A DNA stretch of 64,000 bases from Henckelia pumila (Eukaryota > Streptophyta > Magnoliopsida > Lamiales > Gesneriaceae): contig NC_133122.1 in NCBI RefSeq assembly GCF_033568475.1, positions 165,008,130 through 165,072,129 of the forward strand, in the 5' to 3' direction. Below, in pieces: positions 1 through 10,429 of the stretch (its first letter is position 1; the number at the start of each line of letters is the position of its first letter). Below the pieces are notes generated by a model that was not told where the DNA came from, searched no databases, and was given only the letters and a program-made list of their open reading frames with translations. A program made the translations under genes and the position numbers.

Positions 1-606
1 ATTCAATCCACATCGAAAAGTAACAAAACCATGGATTACATCGTTATAAATAGAGAATAGAAATACAAGGGAATCAAAGGGAACAAATAAATTTTATTGA
101 AAACTTTTCGATTAATACTAAGAAGGTAATTTTGTTTTGGATGATAGTCATAGAATAGAATTACGTATTCGTCCATCCGTGTTTTTGTGTGGTTAATCTC
201 AATCACGGTCAAACACACACAAAAGTTGAATTCTCATTTAAGACAATTAGAAAAGACAATATAAATTCATTATTAATTCTTCTGTTTGACATCAAAATCT
301 TAAGTTTAAAAATAATGCTTCAAAATCGAAACCCAACTTTAGTAATCATCTCCTTCAACAAAAAAAAAAAAAAAGCTAATATAATAATTAAAAAGAAAAG
401 CCAAATATAAATTTTTCAAAAAAAGTAATAAAATGGAAAGAGGATTGTGCAATAAAATAATAACCATAAAAGAATAGTGTGTGAAAGGGATGAAACAAAA
501 AAAAAAAAAAAAAATCAAAGTGGCAATAAATACGGGGGTAGAAAATTTTGCCCACACTTATAGGAATCCTATTTATTATGACGACCTCCCTTCAAATTTT
601 CGTCTA
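1..606. other. AT-rich upstream region of the AIR12-like gene
   Basis: No gene is recognisable here. The stretch is AT-rich, with A-runs at about 360-374 and 496-513. It serves as the upstream region of the DOMON gene. A TATA-like TATTTATTA at about 570-578 and a better match, CTATAAAT at 608-615, are candidate promoter elements. Short open frames in it are low-complexity and do not look coding. Confidence 0.5.
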
Positions 607-616
607 ATCTATAAAT
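607..616 (+). promoter_or_regulatory. TATA box of the AIR12-like gene (candidate)
   Basis: TCTATAAAT lies about 40 bp before the ATG at 651. The upstream in-frame ATG at 615 overlaps this TATA box, so it would lie at or before the transcription start. That argues for the ATG at 651. A second TATA-like site at about 570-578 would give a longer leader, so the assignment is not certain. Confidence 0.45.
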
Positions 617-650
617 GCCAACACCCACACACCCCCTCTTCCACAAAGCA

Positions 651-1355
651 ATGGCCGTTTCTTCCATTATTCTCATCGCCGCCGTGGCTTCTCTCCTCTC
701 ACCGGCGGCCGCCCTCACCTGCACGTCGCAGACATTCCCTCACAACGTCGCTTTCGCAAACTGTACGGACCTCCCCACCCTGAAGGCCTACCTCCACTGG
801 ACCTACGACCCAGCGGCGAAGCCCAATCCCACCCTCTCCGTCGCATTCATCGCGACGCCCGCCAGTCCAGATGGATGGGTGGCTTGGGCTCTGAATCCGA
901 CGGCCCCTGCCATGATCGGATCTCAGGCTCTGGTCGCTTTCAAGCAGCCAAACGGATCCGCCGTCGTGAAAACGTACAATATATCGGCCTACGGCCCAAT
1001 TTCGGAGTCGAAGATATCCTACGAGGTTCTGGAAAAGAGCACAGAGTATTCGAATGGGGTGTTCACGATATTCGCGAAGCTAGTGGTTCCGTTGGCAGAG
1101 GAGGTTAATCAGGTGTGGCAGGTGGGTGCTTCCGTGAAGGATGGGGTGCCTCAGAAGCATTCGTTTTCGGTGGATAATCTGGCCTCCAAAGGTAAATTAC
1201 AATTGATCCGTCGAAGTGCGCCGGCTCCGGCGCCGGAGCCCACCAGTGCCGCCGCTCCCCAGCCTCAGAACGGGACCAGTGGCGCAGGAAGTTCAAGGGG
1301 GGTGATGTTTGGAGGAGTTTTTGGGTTGGTTGGGGCTTCCATCTTCATGCTTTAA
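651..1355 (+). CDS. AIR12: AIR12-like DOMON-domain protein, GPI-anchored, apoplastic b-type cytochrome
   Basis: The single-exon reading frame gives 234 aa from the ATG at 651. An in-frame ATG 36 bp upstream lies inside the TATA box and would place charged and His residues before the signal peptide. Residues 1-22 form a signal peptide ending in Pro-Ala-Ala-Ala. A DOMON domain follows at about 30-185, including GWVAWALNP and MIGSQALVAF. By family knowledge, AIR12 binds one haem through a Met and a His; M88 and H170 sit at the expected places. A Pro/Ala-rich linker (189-206) and a hydrophobic tail (about 217-234) after a small-residue stretch fit a GPI signal. The expected role is ascorbate-linked redox at the outer face of the plasma membrane. 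A decayed DOMON-b561 relative lies 47 kb away in the same orientation. No lesion is seen. Confidence 0.9.
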   Translation: MAVSSIILIAAVASLLSPAAALTCTSQTFPHNVAFANCTDLPTLKAYLHWTYDPAAKPNPTLSVAFIATPASPDGWVAWALNPTAPAMIGSQALVAFKQPNGSAVVKTYNISAYGPISESKISYEVLEKSTEYSNGVFTIFAKLVVPLAEEVNQVWQVGASVKDGVPQKHSFSVDNLASKGKLQLIRRSAPAPAPEPTSAAAPQPQNGTSGAGSSRGVMFGGVFGLVGASIFML

Positions 1356-2879
1356 TTTTAAAATTAGAGCGGCTTCTTTGCTTTTACATTATATATTATA
1401 TATATATGTTGGATTTGGAATATGACTATTGTATTATTTTTACAATGTATTATTGAATACATCTTTATGTGTTAATGTGCTGCAGTTTTCATCCTCCTTT
1501 TTTAATGGATTCAACAATCTCGGCTGATGGGACTAGGGGCGGGGAAATTTTTTTTTTTTTTTTTGGTACGGTAACAATTTGAAATTTGAAATTTTTAATA
1601 TATTTTAAAATATTGAAACAATATAAAAAATTTAAAAATATATAATATTTATAAACAATAAATTTTAAAATATATAAAGTTTTTTTTTAAAACTGTATAT
1701 ACTCACACCATATCGAAATTTTGGTATATCGAGAGTTTCGACATGGTATCAGTATAATATTTTTTTATACCGTAATTTTCGCCACGATATTAAATTTTCA
1801 ATACGATATGATACGGTGTACCACCTTTAGATGATACCCTATGGCAAGGAACATATATATACATATATATCTTTTATCTATTCTTGGTTAAATATATTTG
1901 AGGGGGTGACATATTTTTTTTGAAAAAAATAGTTGACCAAATTCATTTTCTCAATTTATCCTATTCTCGATTTCTCCTAGATTTCACATTAGTATTTTCA
2001 TACTAACATAAGCTTAACAAACAATTTGATTCAACTATTGATTAATATGTTAACGCCAAAATACTTGGAAGTTCAATTTATATTTTATTCTCAATCAATG
2101 CGGTCGCTCGGAGTCTCCATCACTCCATGAGTTGGAGCTTTTTCCATTTTGAGCTTGATTTCATGTCTTTTTTTTTATTTATTTTTTTTACCGATGTAAT
2201 ATTGCTTTTGTGCTAAATCTTCAGTTAATGACACTATCGATCATGTGCTAATCTGATATGATGCTGGCAAGTTGTGAGTTTTTCAAAAAGTTAAAAATAA
2301 AATAAAAAAATTATTCACACGTTTGAAGAATGCCTTAAATCGGGTTAGATCTTTTCGCTCATTCAGGATCTGTAAAATGGAAAGTAGTCATGTTCAAAAA
2401 AAAAAAAAAAAAAGAAATGGAAAGTAGAAACAGACAAATGGGATGCAGACATGTTGGGTTTTACGGGCTGTCGGAGTTTTGGACTAATATTGCATGAATG
2501 CATATAATTTTTGAAAGCCATTTTTATATGAATTTTTTTTGGCGAAATAGATAGATTGTAAGTTTAATTTTAATGTCAAAATTATTTTATTGTTTTATAT
2601 ACCAAAACATGTATAAAAAAATATATATATAGTTCGATACAATTTTAAATATAATAATAAACTATTTTGGGAATTAATGAAAATTTTACTATATATCTAT
2701 ATTTATTTATTAATTAAATTTGAGGCTATATACTAACTAAATTTTAATTTATTTGGTGAGGTATTATTTAAAAATCATATTTTTATCTACATATTAATCC
2801 TAATAAAAAAATATGAAAAATCATTAATTTGAAAAAGTACATTTTGATCCATCAAAGAAACAGTGAGATCTAAGGCTAT
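1356..2879. other. AT-rich intergenic stretch, no gene seen
   Basis: This holds the 3' end of the AIR12-like gene (AT-rich, possible polyadenylation region to about 1460), followed by degenerate AT-rich sequence. A segment at about 1690-1830 has TATCGATACGGTA-like words that resemble ends of small non-autonomous transposons, but I could not define borders. Homopolymer runs occur at 1550-1565 and 2398-2413. Confidence 0.4.
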
Positions 2880-3258
2880 TTGAATCGGCGAAAACTTGTC
2901 TGGACTGCATTAGCCTTTTCCTTGCCTTTGTCTTTTAAGTTCAGGCAGTTTAGAGTCCATAGCAACAATATTGTGCTCCACGATTCGTATATCCCCCAGA
3001 TATGTTCTAGCAGGGATGGGAGTTGGTTGGAGAGGAGCATGAATATACTTGATCAATTTTATGCTTTTTGTGGAATGGTTCAGTACCAGTTGGTTGTTGT
3101 TGGCTGTTGTGCTTGAACTATATATGGCAACTTTAGCAATAATATCAGCAATTGCGGAAGTCTTTTCTGGTGTCCTTTGCCTGGAAAATACACTAATGAT
3201 GGGAACGTCCTCTGTATTATCGTCTTCATCACTCACAATTATAGTCAATTTCTTTTAG
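2880..3258 (-). pseudogene. Fragment of a repetitive retroelement-like ORF
   Basis: The minus strand is open for about 110 codons here, with an acidic stretch (VSDEDDNTED) after a lysine-rich start. The same acidic segment occurs at 14568-14617, where it follows a longer related ORF relic. The two copies therefore belong to one repetitive family, and this piece would be the downstream part. Function is unrecognised. It borders the left side of the Harbinger element. Confidence 0.4.
3209..3258. repeat. 50-bp direct repeat, left copy
   Basis: This matches 14568-14617 with three mismatches that I can see. The two copies bracket the whole Harbinger plus Tekay-1 composite. A 50-bp repeat is too long for the 3-bp target duplication typical of PIF/Harbinger. 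Confidence 0.8.
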
Positions 3259-3693
3259 GTTGTGCTTGGATGAGGGTATTTGGGTTTGAGGAAAGATTTC
3301 AAATCAATGGATTTGAAAACCATTGATTTGAATTCTCTTTTTTTTAAATCACTTGCTTGCATGAACATGAAATTTCAAAAAGTGAATTTGAAATCCATTG
3401 ATTTGAAATATCTTACTTGGCTAAAAAATTGAAAAATTTCAAATCTCATAAAATTATACTATATTATTCTTTATATATTTTCAAATTAAAACAAGTATTA
3501 TTATTACAAAATAACCTGTACAATTTAAAATAATATAAATTTACATTTTAATTATTTAAATTGTATTAAATACTAAACTTACATATATAAACTTTTTTAA
3601 AAAAATATTTAATAACATGCACCAATAAAAAAATTATTATAACACATGTCTAATATCCAACTCAAAATAAAATAGAGTTAATGTATCCAACAA
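3259..3693. other. Left non-coding end of the Harbinger element
   Basis: This is AT-rich sequence downstream of the transposase stop. It starts with GTTGTGCTTGGATGAGG and has repeated ATTTCAAAT and GATTTGAAA words. It probably contains the left terminal inverted repeat. No gene is seen. Confidence 0.45.
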
Positions 3694-4173
3694 CTAAATT
3701 CTTCTACGAGCTCGATATTCTTCATACATTTGCATAGCCAAAGTTTTTCGAAACATTGTCCATTCCCTTGTTGTTCGAACTGTCATTATTTGTTCTTCTT
3801 GATCACCCGAATCATTTTCGATCACAACCCTTTGTCCTAATTCTTGGTCCACTTCATCTAATAATGGATCTTCCGGCATCTCTTCGCGGATAAAGTTATG
3901 TATGATGCAACAAACATTGATGATCCTAATTTGTGTTTTTAGATCATAAAAGCAAGCAGTGCGCAAAATTGCCCATCTTTTTTTAAGCAAACCAAAACTC
4001 CTTTCAATTGCATTTCGCGCATAAATGTGTCGAAGATTGAACAATTCTTTATAATATCTTGGAGTGTTCCCTCTCCACTCGTTGAGATGATAACGAGTTG
4101 CTCTGAAAGGTGCAAGAAAACCAGGACCATTTGTATATCCAGCATCAACAAGATAATATTCATCTAAACACAA
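3694..4173 (-). pseudogene. PIF/Harbinger transposase, C-terminal part
   Basis: About 159 codons are open on the minus strand. The motif LVDAGY gives the second catalytic Asp of the DDE nuclease, and NAIERSFGLLKKRW gives the Glu. The first Asp (ALDGT) lies in the piece at 11883-12078 beyond the inserted Tekay-1. A splice acceptor TTTAG precedes the coding sequence near 4167, so part of the sequence between here and the Tekay-1 border is probably intron. Known role of the family: TIR-specific endonuclease for cut-and-paste transposition, usually together with a Myb-like partner protein. No partner is seen. Probably inactive because it is split. Confidence 0.8.
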
Positions 4174-4283
4174 TTTACAAAAAATATGAAATTAGAGATG
4201 CATACCTTTATTTTAAAAAAGTAAAAAATAAAAACTTATATCAACTCAAGCATTTTTAACTTATTGATATTAACTTTTAAGTC

Positions 4284-4288
4284 ATTAT
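4284..4288. other. Target-site duplication of Tekay-1, left (ATTAT)
   Basis: ATTAT directly precedes the TGTAGTAACCC start of the left LTR. The same five bases directly follow the right LTR at 11878-11882. Confidence 0.95.
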
Positions 4289-5735
4289 TGTAGTAACCCA
4301 GATTCCATTTTAAGATATAATATGTTAAACATGATTAAGGGTTAATAATTAACTGATTCCGGAGTTTAATTTGGGCTTTTGATTTTGGGCCGGATCGGAA
4401 GCTCCGAACCCAGATCGGAAGCTCCGATCCTAGCCACTTCGGAACCTCATCGGAAGCACAGAGATCGGAAGCTCCGATCCTGGAACGGAAGTTCCGATCT
4501 CCAGCTGCCAGCAATGCTCGATGACTCAGCCGCGAGTTTTGACAAGTGTTGAACGTAGAGCAGATCGGAAGCTCCGATCGCCCGATCGGAAGTTCCGATC
4601 CCGACGTGTCACACATGCACGCAGTGAGCTGGATCGGAAGCTCCGATCCTGAAATCGAAAGTTCCGATCCTGGCCGGGAATTTTGCCTATAAATAGGGCT
4701 TCTCAGATTCATTTCTAAATACGAATTTCCGAGTTTCTTTCTTCAGTTATATAGAGTGAGATATACACTTGAGGGCCCTATCGGTTATAATAGAGGTTCT
4801 GGAATAACCAAGGTGTGGTTATAGTCATCCGGGACTAGCGACTCCAAAGGGCTAATTACGGACGAAGGTATGGTCCGGGAATCTGTTTAAGTTTTGGGGG
4901 TACTTATTAGCTTAGTTAAGGCTTATAAAATTTATGTAGTGATACGGTGAACTTTTGAATATAGGCTTGGAACCTAGGATCTTACTTTACTTGAACTAGC
5001 CTAGAGGTACGTACACATTGACTGAGATTGCCAGCGAGTATACATGTTTATATGTTGCATTTATTTGGCATTATTATATGGCATGATATATGATTTACCG
5101 TTTTCCATATTCATATGTCATGTGCATATACACGTTGAGCCTATACCTTGTTATACCTGACTATAGATTCGCTCAACTCTATACTCGATAGTCTGTCACT
5201 GAGAGTACCGCGACGGCGGGGGCATTTATGTCTGTCTACTCTGGTGTACTAGACGAGTGTGGTTGCACCCAGAGATTGATCCGTGCGGTGGCAGCACTCA
5301 TGTGGCGCCGGTACTGAGCATGATTTTCGGATGACCCGTTACCAGTCATCATGTTGCATGCATCATATATTTACGTGTACTCATGTTTATGTACTGGGCG
5401 TTAGCGCTCACGTCCTAGTTGTTATCTTGGACACCCTATTCCATGGGGCGGGTCGCAGGATGGACGGAGCTAGTAGTTCAAGGCAGGACTAGGGAGCAGG
5501 AGCCTTGAGGATTTTATTATGCAGCAGGATTCGATATAACTGTATAATGTTTACTGTTAAGTTTTTGATATGGTTGTATCACTACAGATTTAAGCCTGGA
5601 TTTTATTATTAAGCTGATATGTATTTTATGGTTTTATTTCCGCATGTTTTACTCTGTTAAGTTATTTTGCTGTATTAAGTTTAATGCATGTTATTAGTTG
5701 CCAGTTAGTAGGTGATACCATGCAGGGTCACTACA
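4289..5735 (+). repeat. Tekay-1 5' LTR
   Basis: It is 1,447 bp. Eight or so copies of a short hairpin, GATCGGAAGYTCCGATC, lie at 4392-4670, followed at once by a TATA box CTATAAATA at 4687-4695. Transcription would therefore start near 4720, and the hairpin array occupies the proximal U3 region. Confidence 0.95.
4392..4670. repeat. Hairpin array in Tekay-1 U3 (GATCGGA-AGC-TCCGATC units)
   Basis: Units start near 4393, 4413, 4463, 4485, 4563, 4584, 4632 and 4654. Each unit has 7-bp self-complementary arms around AGC or AGT; some arms carry single changes. The array ends about 17 bp before the TATA box. It is conserved in the right LTR (10515-10815). Confidence 0.9.
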
Positions 5736-5739
5736 TTTT

Positions 5740-5751
5740 TGGTATCAGAGC
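5740..5751 (+). other. Primer-binding site of Tekay-1 (initiator tRNA-Met type)
   Basis: TGGTATCAGAGC begins 4 bp after the 5' LTR. It matches the complement of the 3' end of plant initiator tRNA-Met, the common primer for this lineage. Confidence 0.9.
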
Positions 5752-5844
5752 ATGCTTAGATTTTGGGATTAGTACTTGGGATTTAGAATTAGTTAGAGTA
5801 ATTCTTGCGCATTTGGGATTTTAATGTGCAATTTTTTTCAGGAT

Positions 5845-6480
5845 ATGGCTGACGAGAGTCATGGTAGTGTTGGCCAGGGAGGTGGTCATCATCATCGTCG
5901 CCATCATCATCAGGATGATCGACATCGTCATCATGAGGGTAGACGTCGCTATTCTATCAATAAATTCATGCAAGTAGGACTGAAACCCTTGGTGGGAGGC
6001 GAGAATCCTGAACAGGCGAGGAGTTGGATGTCTAAACTCGAGAGTACTTTTCGTGCTTTCGATTGTACTGAGAATCAGAAATTGAAAGTTCTAGAATTTG
6101 TTCTAGAGGATCGAGCACGTTTTTGGTGGGATGCCAAAGCTGCTCAGGCACGTACTGAGAAAGGACAGGTGACTTGGGGAGATTTCTGTTAGCAGTTCCA
6201 AAAATTGTATTTTCCTCCGGCTGTTCGCCAAGCACGATCTATGGAGTTGCTTACTCTGAGGCAAGGATCAATGACTATTGATCAATATCAGCAACGATTT
6301 CTTGATCTGCTATCTTTCAGTCCTCATATTAATGAGAGTGATGCATCGAAGTATGATATCTTTCTACAAGGTTTGAACCAAGATATCTACTCTCACGTTG
6401 TCGTCTGTGATGACCCGGTATCTTTTGAGACTTTGGTGAACCGTTGCAGTCTTGTGGAGACTAGCAACAGGCGAGCATAG
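5845..6480 (+). pseudogene. Tekay-1 gag (capsid region)
   Basis: The likely start is the ATG at 5845 (MADESHG). The first about 35 residues are very rich in His and Arg. The retrotransposon gag domain follows, with RFWWDAK and FYFPPAVRQ-type motifs. The frame is interrupted by TAG at 6190 and TAG at 6478. Both stand where a CAG (Gln) codon would fit, so both look like C-to-T changes. The frame then continues directly into the zinc-knuckle and pol region. Role: particle structural protein; here not translatable as one piece. Confidence 0.85.
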
Positions 6481-9400
6481 TTGATGATGCCAGCACAGCC
6501 TAGTGGCTCTTTTGAGCCTCGAGCTCAATCTGTTGTGCAATTTGGACCTACGTCTTCTTCTACTCCTACTACTTTATCTGGATCTCGTGGTTCACGAGGT
6601 ATGTTCCGTTTTGGGAAGAAGAAGAAGAAGGAGGAGTTTTGTAGTCATTGTGGAGGGAAGCATCATGCAGCTTCATGTCGGAGAGCTACTGGTGCTTGTT
6701 ATATTTGCGGTCAGCAGGGACATCTGCAGAGAGATTGTCCTCAGCGCATGGGTTCTGCTAGTGGATCGGGATCACAGGTTGGATCTCATGCTTCTATTGT
6801 TCCACGTCAGCAGCTAGCACCACAGAGTTCTTTTGGTTATCGTCCCCAGACTCAAGGGCAGGTGTTTGCTCTGTCTCAGGAGCAGGCTACAGAGGGAAGC
6901 GATCGCATGTTGGCAGGTACCTTCCAGTTATGTGGTATTCCTGCACTTGTATTAATTGATACTAGAGCATCGCATTCTTTTATTTCTAGTCGCTTTGTTA
7001 AGAGACATAGATTACCTTATGTATCATTAGATATGGATTTAGTTGTATCTACTCCATTGGAGCAAGAGATAGTAACTAAGCATCTAGTGATGGGTTGCCT
7101 TCTGGAGTTTGAGGGTAATGTGTTAGCAGCTAATTTGATGATATTAGCGATGACAGATTTTGACTGTATCTTGGGAATAGATATGCTGACTTTGTATCAC
7201 GCTACTGTGGATTGTTATCAGCGTCTGGTACAGTTTCATCCGGTTGAGGGTGATAGCTGGTATTTTTATGGTGAGGGTGCGCGGCCTCCGATGCCACTTG
7301 TTTTGGCTCTGAAGGCATGTCATGTCTTGGAGTCAGGTGGGGAGGGCTACCTCATCTATGCAGTTGATATGTCCATGAGTAGTACGGGTATTGATCAGTT
7401 ACCGGTTGTCAGCGAGTTTCTTGATGTATTCCCAGATGAGATTCCTGGTTTTCCTCCGGTGCGAGAGGTTGAATTTGGTATTGATTTAGTACCAGGAACT
7501 ACGCCTATATCCCGAGCACCTTATCGTCTGGCACCGTCAGAGATGAGGGAATTGAAACAGCAATTACAGGATTTGCTTGATAAGGGATATATTCGTCCGA
7601 GTGTTTCTCCGTGGGGAGCACCTGTTTTATTTGTCAAGAAGAAAGATGGATCGATGCGATTATGTATTGATTACAGGCAGTTGAATCGTGTCACCATCAA
7701 GAATAAGTATCCTTTGCCGCGGATTGATGATCTGTTTGATCAATTACAGGGTACTTCTGTTTACTCGAAGATAGATCTGAGATCTGGATACCATCAGATA
7801 CGGGTACGAGACTCAGATATATCTACGACTGCTTTCAGAACCAGATACGGGCATTATGAATTTTTGGTGATGCCATTCGGTTTGACGAATGCACCGGCAG
7901 TCTTTATGAATCTGATGAATCAGATATTTCGAGAGTATTTGGATAGATTTGTCATCGTCTTCATTGATGATATTCTTGTCTATTCTCATGACAAGGATGA
8001 GCATGCACATCATCTAAGGATTGTTTTACAGATGTTACGAGATAAGCAGTTGTATGCGAAATTGAGCAAGTGTGAATTCTGGCTTGATCGGGTAGTGTTT
8101 CTCGGTCATGTGATTTCTAATGAAGGGATATCTGTTGATCCTAGTAAGATAGAGGCTGTGCTGAACTGGTCTCGTCCGACGACGGTTGCTGAGATTCGTA
8201 GTTTCTTGGGTCTAATTGGATATTACCGTCGGTTCATCGAGAATTTTTCACAGTTGGCCAGGCCTTTGACTCAGCTTACTCGGAAAGATGTTACCTTCAT
8301 TTGGTCCTCGGATTGTGAGGAGTCATTTCACGAGCTGTGTAGACGTCTTACTACTGCACCTGTGCTAGCTCTACCTTCTGGATCAGGAGGTTATGTTGTC
8401 TATACTGATGCCTCTGGTCAGGGGTTAGGATGTGTTCTGACACAGCATGGACATGTTATTGTCTATGCTTCTCGACAGTTGAAGACACATGAGAGTAATT
8501 ATCCAGTACATGATCTCGAATTAGCCGCCATTGTATTTGCACTCAAGATTTGGAGGCATTATCTTTATGGCGAGAAATTTGAGATATTTACGGATCATAA
8601 AAGTTTGAAGTATTTATTCACTCAGGCGGAGTTGAATATGCGACAGAGACGCTGGATGGATCTTCTGAAGGATTATGATTGTGAAATTAAATATCATCCA
8701 GGTTCTGTTAATCTTACTGCTGATGCCTTGAGTCGGCAGGTGAGACTTTCTGCACTTCAGACTAATGAAATATCTCATATGATTCAAGAGTGTTGTTCAT
8801 TGAGTTTTACGCTCAAGCACAAGAAAGGGAGGAATGAGATTCGTTTGTATACTATTCTATCTGAGCCAGCATTGTATTCTCGGATCAGAGATGCTCAGAT
8901 ATCTGATGTTAAGACTCAGAATTTGGCACATCTGGCCAATGGAGTTAATACATCTGGATTCTATTTTCAAGCAGATGGTTTATTGTGCTTATCTAATCGA
9001 GTGGTTGTACCTAATGTTACGGAGCTCAGGAATGATATTCTTTCTCAAGCTCATAGGAGTCGATTATCAGTCCATCCTGAAAGCATGAAAATGTATAAGG
9101 ACTTGCGAACTAGATTCTGGTGGAAAGGGATGAAGCGAAGTGTGTATCAATTTGTTTCAAGATGTTTGGTTTGTCAACAGGTCAAGGCTGAACACCGATG
9201 ACCAGGTGGATTACTGCAGAATCTTGAGATTCCCGAATGGAAGTGGGAGCACGTAACTATGGATTTTGTCACCCACTTGCCTATGACGTCACGTCAGTGT
9301 GATGCTATCTGGGTCGTTGTTGACCATCTGACAAAATCAGCACATTTCATTCCTTACAACTGGGAGTATTCTTATGATCGCATGACACGCTTATATGTCC

Positions 9401-9483
9401 AGGAGATAGTGCGATTGCATGAAATTCCAGTGAGCATAGTCAGTGATAGAGACTCGCGATTTACCTCACGTTTTTGGGGGTAG
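6481..9483 (+). pseudogene. Tekay-1 gag end and pol: zinc knuckle, protease, RT, RNase H, N-terminal integrase
   Basis: One frame runs from 6481 to the TGA at 9199 and on to 9483. In order: a CCHC knuckle pair (about 6641-6740; the second is canonical), protease, reverse transcriptase, RNase H (YTDASG at about 8401) and integrase. The RT active site is FIDD at 7960-7971. The protease active site reads Asp-Thr-Arg-Ala at about 6955-6969 instead of Asp-Thr-Gly-Ala, a G-to-A type change that should inactivate it. The integrase HHCC zinc finger lies at about 9049-9180, and the first two catalytic Asp of the core near 9262 and 9445. TGA at 9199 replaces an expected Arg codon. The frame shifts in a GGGGG run near 9475. 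Confidence 0.9.
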
Positions 9484-10309
9484 TTTTCAGGAGGCGTTGG
9501 ATACCACTCTGAGTTTGAGCACTGCATATCATCCGGAGACTGACGGGCAGTCAGAACGGACGATTCGTACGCTGGAGGATATGCTACGTTCTTCTGTCAT
9601 GGATTTTGGCTTATCTTGGCAGGATCAGTTACCTTTGATCGAATTTGCCTACAATAACAGTTATCATCGTAGTATTGATATGGCACCTTTCGAGGCATTG
9701 TACGATCGACGGTGTCGTACTCCGTTATTCTGGGATGAAGTCGGGGAACGACAAGTCGAGGGTCCTGAATTGGTGCAACAGATTGTAGACAAGGTAGATT
9801 TGATCAAGCATGGGATCAAAGTTGCTCAAGATAGACAAGCCAGTTATGCTAATATTCGTCGCAGGCCACTTCAGTTTGAGCCTGGTGAATATGTGTTTCT
9901 CCGAGTATCACCTTTCAAAAAGGTGATGAGATTCGGCGTGAAAGGCAAGTTGTCTCCTCGTTTTATTGGACCTTTCCAGATACTGGAAAAGATCGGAGAT
10001 GTTGCATATCGTTTGGCTTTACCGCCAAATCTTTCCAGTATACATAATATTTTTCATGTGTCGTTACTTCGACAGTATATAGCTGATGAATCTCATGTGA
10101 TTCAGTCTACTGATATTCAGCTAGAGTCAGATCTGTCTTTTGTTGAACGACCAATCCGTATCCTAGACAGGAAGGAGAAAGTTCTTCGGAACAAAACTAT
10201 ACCACTTGTGATGGTACAGTGGCAGCGCCGAGACGTTGAAGAAGCAACTTGGAAAACTGAAAGTCGTATGCAAGCGGAATATCCTGAGTTGTTTGCTTTG
10301 TACTTTTGA
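9443..10309 (+). pseudogene. Tekay-1 integrase C-terminal half with chromodomain-like end
   Basis: This frame is shifted relative to the upstream pol frame. It holds the integrase motif AYHPETDGQSER with the catalytic Glu, the GPF-type region ([14 protein letters not shown]) and a C-terminal chromodomain-like segment (VMVQWQRRDVEEATWKTE). The last feature is typical of chromoviruses of the Tekay/Del branch and is thought to guide insertion to heterochromatin. The frame ends at TGA 10307-10309, about 107 bp before the polypurine tract. Confidence 0.9.
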
Positions 10310-10415
10310 TTTACCCTGTAAGATGTAATTACAGTTATTGTAATAAAACATGGTTTGATGTTTCATATTGTTATCTTGATTTGTCTTTAGATGTTATTTC
10401 GCGGACGAAATATCT

Positions 10416-10428
10416 AAAGGTGGGGAGA
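10416..10428 (+). other. Polypurine tract of Tekay-1
   Basis: AAAGGTGGGGAGA lies directly upstream of the 3' LTR start (10430), as expected for the plus-strand DNA primer. Confidence 0.9.
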
Positions 10429-10429
10429 A

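Noticed and set aside
615..650. Upstream in-frame ATG of the AIR12-like gene.
   Set aside because: It lies within the TATA box and would add charged and His residues before the signal peptide.
4392..4670. AGATCGGAAGCTC resembles the start of a common sequencing adapter (AGATCGGAAGAGC).
   Set aside because: It departs from the adapter after AGATCGGAAG, occurs about eight times as a palindrome in both LTRs, and sits at a fixed place in a real element. It is not contamination.
5740..5751. tRNA-like sequence TGGTATCAGAGC.
   Set aside because: It is the primer-binding site complementary to a tRNA end; no tRNA cloverleaf is present.
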